Shown one piece after another: positions 12,768 to 13,228 of a stretch of DNA of 13,228 bases; within the stretch, counting starts at the first letter, position 1; each line of letters opens with the position of its first letter. This DNA is from UBA9619 sp964630665. GTDB taxonomy: Bacteria; Pseudomonadota; Gammaproteobacteria; Arenicellales; UBA868. Where the stretch lies: the NCBI GenBank assembly GCA_964630665.1, contig CAZVVN010000081.1:1-13228 (forward strand). Direction: 5' to 3'. Position numbers and translations under genes: made by a program. A model generated the notes under the pieces. That model was given only the letters and a program-made list of their open reading frames with translations. It ran no database searches and had not been told where the DNA came from.

Positions 12768-13228
12768 AGTAGTTCCTGATACGGGCGAACCGGTCGGTGT
12801 GGTAGTTGGCATCGCCGTACAGCGCTTCGGCCACACGCACCCGCTTAAGGAAAAAACCAATGTCAAATTCGTCGGTCATCCCGATACCGCCATGCATCTG
12901 GATCGCTTCCTGGGCGGCGAGCTGAGCGACACGGCCAAGCTTGGACTTGGCCAGAGACACCACCATGGGCGCATCCTCGGTTGCTGAATCAAGTGTTCGC
13001 AGTGCTCTGATCACGGCCGAACTGCCGATCTCGATCTCAGCAAAAAGCTGTGCAGCACGATGCTGCAAACCCTGGAAAGCGCCGATCGGCCGATCAAACT
13101 GCCGCCTGGTCTTGAGATAATCCACGGTCCGTGCCAGGCACTCCTCGGCGGAACCACACATCTCCGCGGCGAGTCCGGCGCGCCCCGCGTCGAGCACGCT
13201 CTGAAGAGCATTCCAGCCCCTGTCGATC
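12766..13228 (-). CDS. Acyl-CoA dehydrogenase, C-terminal part (cut by window edge)
   Basis: The last 153 codons of an acyl-CoA dehydrogenase whose start lies beyond base 13228; the frame stays open to the edge. The visible helical C-terminal domain shows RTVDYLKTRRQFDRPIGAFQ, the QHRAAQLFAEIEIG helix, and AIQMHGGIGMTDEFDIG followed by FLKRVRVAEALYGDANYHTDR, all standard for FAD-dependent enzymes that form a 2-enoyl-CoA and pass electrons to ETF. Where medium-chain enzymes have the catalytic Glu (the E-G-T motif), this protein reads LYGDANYH, so the base is probably elsewhere or in a partner subunit. An internal GTG at 13197 is not the true start, because conserved family sequence (GWNALQSVLDAG) continues upstream of it. 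It is the first visible gene of the right-hand operon. Confidence 0.93.
   Translation of the reverse strand, partial: IDRGWNALQSVLDAGRAGLAAEMCGSAEECLARTVDYLKTRRQFDRPIGAFQGLQHRAAQLFAEIEIGSSAVIRALRTLDSATEDAPMVVSLAKSKLGRVAQLAAQEAIQMHGGIGMTDEFDIGFFLKRVRVAEALYGDANYHTDRFARIRNY

Noticed and set aside
11864..12769. A 301-codon open frame on the plus strand opposite the SDR gene
   Set aside because: The minus strand carries a complete SDR with all catalytic residues; the plus-strand translation is family-less and lacks a plausible start context.
1..13228. Mobile element, CRISPR array, tRNA or integron-like structure
   Set aside because: No transposase or integrase frames, no repeat-spacer array, no flanking inverted repeats and no tRNA cloverleaf were seen in the short intergenic spaces.

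Overview
This G+C-rich window (about 60% by eye) is a densely packed catabolic region of a Gram-negative bacterium. A gammaproteobacterium is most likely, judged from the style of the proteins and from a DUF971 gene of the kind widespread in that class; this placement is tentative. Almost every gene lies on the minus strand in tightly spaced operons. Two plus-strand genes in the middle break the pattern. I see no rRNA, tRNA, CRISPR array, insertion sequence, transposase, transporter or transcriptional regulator.

Right-hand minus-strand operon, in transcription order from 13228 down to 7453: an acyl-CoA dehydrogenase (cut by the window edge), a short-chain dehydrogenase, a hotdog acyl-CoA thioesterase, a thiolase, a zinc-independent MDR oxidoreductase, a Rieske non-haem iron oxygenase alpha subunit and a 66-residue membrane protein. 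The genes overlap or sit within about 15 bp of each other, except for a 97-bp gap before the membrane protein. Together they look like oxygenation plus a beta-oxidation-type cycle: dehydrogenation, alcohol oxidation, thiolysis and thioester release.

Central plus-strand pair (6618-7452): a DUF971 protein and a SnoaL/NTF2-like protein. The second ends exactly where the 66-residue membrane protein ends on the other strand.

Left-hand minus-strand operon, from 6478 down to 1: a small ferredoxin-like alpha/beta-barrel protein, a possible 30-residue ORF, a crotonase-fold protein, a PPOX-class flavin-type oxidoreductase, a 3-hydroxyacyl-CoA/L-carnitine dehydrogenase-like protein, a PuuE-type member of the polysaccharide-deacetylase fold, an MmgE/PrpD protein, a PaaK-like acyl/aryl-CoA ligase and the start of an amidase-signature enzyme. 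From 4738 downwards the genes overlap by 1-11 bp, so they are probably translationally coupled.

Most interesting reading (inference): the left operon pairs a PuuE-like cyclic amide/imide hydrolase candidate with an amidase, a CoA ligase and beta-oxidation-type enzymes. That is a sensible order for opening a cyclic amide or imide, releasing ammonia, activating the acid as a CoA thioester and degrading it. The right operon could supply the initial oxygenation or the end of the pathway. The substrate is not revealed by the sequence.
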